Source of the DNA: Isoetes taiwanensis
Lineage: Eukaryota > Streptophyta > Lycopodiopsida > Isoetales > Isoetaceae
DNA length: 64,000 bases
Direction of reading: 5' to 3'
Assembly (NCBI GenBank): GCA_021234155.1
Contig: JAJEKV010000006.1
Span: 8,955,003 to 9,019,002 of the forward strand
Shown here: piece by piece, positions 61,286 through 64,000 of the stretch
How the letters are laid out: each line of letters starts with the position of its first letter
How positions within the stretch are numbered: position 1 is the first letter of the stretch
Position numbers and translations under genes: made by a program
Notes under the pieces: generated by a model
Databases searched by the model: none
Told to the model about the DNA's origin: nothing
Seen by the model: only the letters and a program-made list of their open reading frames with translations

Positions 61286-61742
61286 ATGGTTACAGAGATC
61301 CGTTTTGGAGCTAATGTTGAGTTGGTAATGCAAGGGACTCTAAATTTCCAAGCTCAGGGACATCCCTTCCACTTGCATGGATCTTACTTTTATATGTGGT
61401 TGGTTATGGAGCTGGGAATTAAAATTTCTTCCCTCATCCTGCCAATTTTAACCTGGTTAATCCTCCACGAAGAAATATTGCCATATTGAAGAGTTCTGGA
61501 AGAAATTGCGTTGCGTTGGAGAGCTGAAAATCCAAGTATGCCTCAAGGCCTGTCTTATATGATAATGGTAGGATCTGATAATATTTCTCTGTTTGTTGTT
61601 GTTATCCAGGTGTTTGGATTTCGCATTGTCACTTTGAAGGACATGTGACTTGGGGAATTGCCACTGTATTTATTGTTAAGAATGAGCTAAGCCTGACCAG
61701 ATCATTCCTACACCTCCTCCAGATCTGCCCGCCTACTAAAAT
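61286..61742 (+). pseudogene. Laccase (multicopper oxidase) C-terminal fragment
   Basis: VTEIRFGANVELVMQGT and GHPFHLHGSYFY carry the HxHG copper-ligand motif. After a frameshift and an in-frame stop, FNLVNPPRRNIAI and LRWRAENP are read. An apparent GT-AG intron (61536-61609) leads to VWISHCHFEGHVTWG, which keeps the HCH T1/T3 ligands, then FIVKNE. After another frame change comes PTPPPDLPAY and a stop, the usual laccase end. Laccases act in the cell wall on phenolics and lignin precursors. The retained intron shows this is a DNA-level copy, not a processed one. The first cupredoxin domains are missing. Confidence 0.86.
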
Positions 61743-62723
61743 ATCTGAAGATACTTACAACTCTTCCTGTATCTCTCAGGCTGTATTTTAGTAATCGATT
61801 ATTCTTTTACCCAAGCAATACTTTTGAACCCATCAGGCTGTATTTTACTGATTGATTCTTCTTTTGCCCAGCGATAGTTTTGACCCCAGAAGATTATTTG
61901 TCCAAATGCTTGATTCTCCCAAAAGATTGTTTGTGGCAGCCAAATACGCCATATTCCAACTAGGGAAGACAACCAATTTCAGGCCACCTCGTCTAGCATG
62001 TTATCTTGCTTGCCATTGAATTGTTCCACAAAAATTGGAAAATTGCACAGCTTTAAAATATACACAAGACTGATTCCAAAGTAGACATAGAAAGAACCGT
62101 TTCAACTTTCTACTTCATTTTGAAAGTGCATATGGTTGTGACAAATGAAAACTCTTTGCCATGATGACATAAATGGCAAGGCTATGCATATGCAATGATT
62201 TCGAAATACAACATTTGTTAATTTGCTAAAGTAATTGTTAACAACCCAGAATTTAAACTTTATAAAAACATACGCAACATATAATTGCTTTAAACTATGT
62301 GAGAGGTGAGATAAAATGGTTGTATTATCTGAATATCAAGATCCAAGTTTGTTTATTTTGTTCAACTAAGTAAAGTTATCATAAGTAATCAAGGCAACCT
62401 ATATATCATATTGAGAATTGCAAGTTCAAATCTTGCATGTTCAAAAACCCCTTCCATATCATTCTAGACTGATACGGATTCATTGCTAAGCAAGTTTGGA
62501 ACTAGAGAAATGTTCACGGCGGCCTTGGCCGAAATTTCTTGTAGTAATAATAAATGCCGCCGCGATAAATTTCTTGTAGTAATAATAAATGCCAACTATT
62601 TCAGCCTCTTCCCTCAAGATTAGAGCACCATCCTATCTTCTTCTTCCTCATCAGTCCTCTTTCGTGATCATCTTCACTTCCCTCAGGAACCACCCAACCT
62701 TTGCCCCTAGCCTGCTCTATTGC

Positions 62724-62758
<35 letters not shown>

Positions 62759-62871
62759 ACATATTAGCTTTTAATCATAGAAGTAAGATGGAAACAAAAT
62801 AAAGTCAAAGAGTGGATTATTGTGGAAGAGGTGGAGCAAATTGGAGATGAAAGAAAAGAACAATCAATGGA
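61743..62871. other. Spacer with local repeats
   Basis: AGGCTGTATTTTA(G/C)T(A/G)AT phrases are doubled at about 61780 and 61840. AAATTTCTTGTAGTAATAAT is doubled at about 62535 and 62570. A T-run of about 30 lies at 62727-62753. No gene recognised. Confidence 0.5.
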
Positions 62872-64000
62872 TCATTGTAAGGGAGCCCTTCGTGTAATGA
62901 TAACAGGGACACCATGTCGGGGTTGAAGTGTAAGGCCAAGATGGGGAGCATGTTTATAGTTGGGGGAGAGGTGCCACTTGAACCTAAGCAACAATGATGA
63001 GAGAAAGATCTTTGCCTCCTGGAAAGCCAAGGATTGCCCAACACAAACTCGAGGGCCCATGAGAAAGGGAAGATAACCTCCAAATGGGTTCTTACATGCC
63101 TTGGAAACCCCTTGTGCGAATCTCTCAGGGTCGAACACATAGACATTAGGACCCCAGTTGCTTGGGTCGTGATGAATCCTTAGAACATTAATTCCTATAG
63201 ACAACCCCTTGGGTATAAAAATGGGTGTCTCATCACCCAATTTCATGTCCTTCATGGCGTGCCTTGTAGTATAAATACCTGGAGGATAAAGGCGCAATGA
63301 CTCATAGATGATCATGGTGATCTAAAGTCAGAACCAGCGAATATGTTAGCATATAGAATGTCTCTCATATAATTGACTGATTGAAACATTGTATGACACC
63401 ATCACTTACAATTTTGAGTTTGTGAAGCATTTCTTGGTTGGAGGCATCACTTCCTTGGAATACACTTTTTACCTCTTGATAAGCCTTCTCTTGCCAATCT
63501 TGATGCAATCCAAGCAACATCATGGTCCATGTTAGGTGTTGAGATATGGTCTCGTGGCCTGCAATGAGTAATGTCTTGCATTCTTCAATTGCATCCCTTG
63601 TGCTAAACTCCTCTCCCCCTACCTTCAAAATGGTTGCCAAAATTTCATTGCCATGGCATCCCCTTGCCATGTCCTCCTTGCATTTCTCTACGATTTTCAA
63701 GATGCATTTGTCTATTTTCATTGATATCCGGCTCACTTTTGTAGGTGTAAACCTACAACAACATGGATAGTTTCAGCAAAAATCATGGAAATGTATTTCA
63801 TTCAGAAATTTTATTTTTCCCAATGCTTTTAACTTATGCCAGAACATTTTACCTTGGAAAATCACTCATCAATTCTTCTAACAGCTGAAAATATATTTTG
63901 CCATTCTCATACTGGGAACCAAACAAACATTTAAGTATCACATCCTCATTTGTCTTATTTAACTCTTCTTGCACTTCAATCTCTATAGAGGATTTTCTTC
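62872..64000 (-). CDS. Cytochrome P450, CYP72-clan-like, 3' three exons (5' end outside window)
   Basis: Minus-strand exons are 64000-63853 (open at window end), 63752-63410 and 63321-62872, with GT-AG introns of 100 and 88 bp and in-phase joins (AG|G giving PRFTPTK; KLKI|ITM). About 313 residues are visible of a usual 500. Landmarks in order: NEDVILKCLFGSQYE, the I-helix ECKTLLIAGHETISQH (AGxET oxygen-activation motif), the K-helix ESLRLYPP (ExxR), FDPERF, and the haem loop FLMGPRVCVGQSLA (FxxGxRxCxG with the haem-ligand Cys). It ends RRAPLQ with a TGA stop. No break is seen, so it is probably functional. The I-helix and FLMGPRxCVGQ style fit the CYP72 clan. The membrane anchor and substrate-recognition site 1 lie beyond the window, so the substrate cannot be inferred. 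Confidence 0.92.

Noticed and set aside
62727-62753. Poly(A) tail of a minus-strand retroposon
   Set aside because: No coding or SINE-like body precedes the T-run on the minus strand; a plain mononucleotide run is more likely.
1-64000. tRNA or rRNA genes
   Set aside because: No cloverleaf-compatible sequence with A and B boxes, and no rRNA similarity, was noticed; only tRNA-complementary primer sites were found.

Overview
This is nuclear DNA from a land plant. The gene and gene-fragment content is plant-specific: a C2H2-like zinc-finger protein family, a WRKY group IId domain, PPR repeats, a DUF604 fringe-like glycosyltransferase, an S-domain-type receptor kinase, a laccase and a CYP72-clan-like cytochrome P450. 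Introns have GT-AG borders and are short (74 to 330 bp). The mix of GC-rich transposons in an AT-rich background and the many decayed elements suggest a large, TE-rich genome. I lean towards a fern or other non-seed vascular plant, but that is a guess from overall character; no single sequence proves it.

Layout. 0.3-8.45 kb: a large GC-rich element bounded by two diverged inverted arms of about 0.6 kb, both studded with a near-palindrome of the form GGGTTCGC-NNNN-GCGAACCC. The interior holds unidentified ORFs, a possible spliced minus-strand gene, a 20-bp-period minisatellite and a telomere-like CCCTAA/CCCCAA tract. 8.46-11.6 kb: AT-rich, no gene seen. 11.64-14.21 kb: 3' half of a decayed chromovirus (Ty3/gypsy) with RNase H, integrase, chromodomain and one 486-bp LTR. 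14.2-20.4 kb: old dispersed repeats, no confident gene. 20.47-22.25 kb: LINE fragments. 22.25-24.4 kb: no gene seen.

25.25-26.90 kb: the best intact gene of the window, a two-exon zinc-finger protein of 438 aa. 28.5-31.3 kb: a decayed WRKY IId gene with some exon borders preserved, plus unassigned exon-like pieces. 31.4-33.5 kb: AT-rich with tandem duplications. 33.54-35.54 kb: a minus-strand LINE. 36.4-39.3 kb: a heavily decayed Ty3/gypsy element (primer binding site, gag, zinc knuckle, RT). 40.97-41.67 kb: a second minus-strand LINE, cut at its 5' side by the 5' LTR of a 13.1-kb chromovirus (41.67-54.75 kb). This element has 1.6-kb LTRs, a PBS, a 4.6-kb leader of unknown ORFs, frameshifted gag-PR-RT-RH-IN-chromodomain and a polypurine tract.

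54.75-58.4 kb: AT-rich, no confident gene. 58.4-61.75 kb: a row of four unrelated gene fragments (DUF604, PPR, receptor kinase, laccase), all broken, with a small foldback element carrying perfect 55-bp inverted repeats abutting the kinase fragment. 62.87-64.0 kb: the 3' three exons of an apparently intact P450 on the minus strand, running off the window end.

Only the zinc-finger gene and the P450 look like working host genes. Everything else recognised is mobile or broken. No bacterial-type operon, CRISPR or defence system is present. The feature least explained by known families is the long-inverted-arm, palindrome-rich element at the left end.
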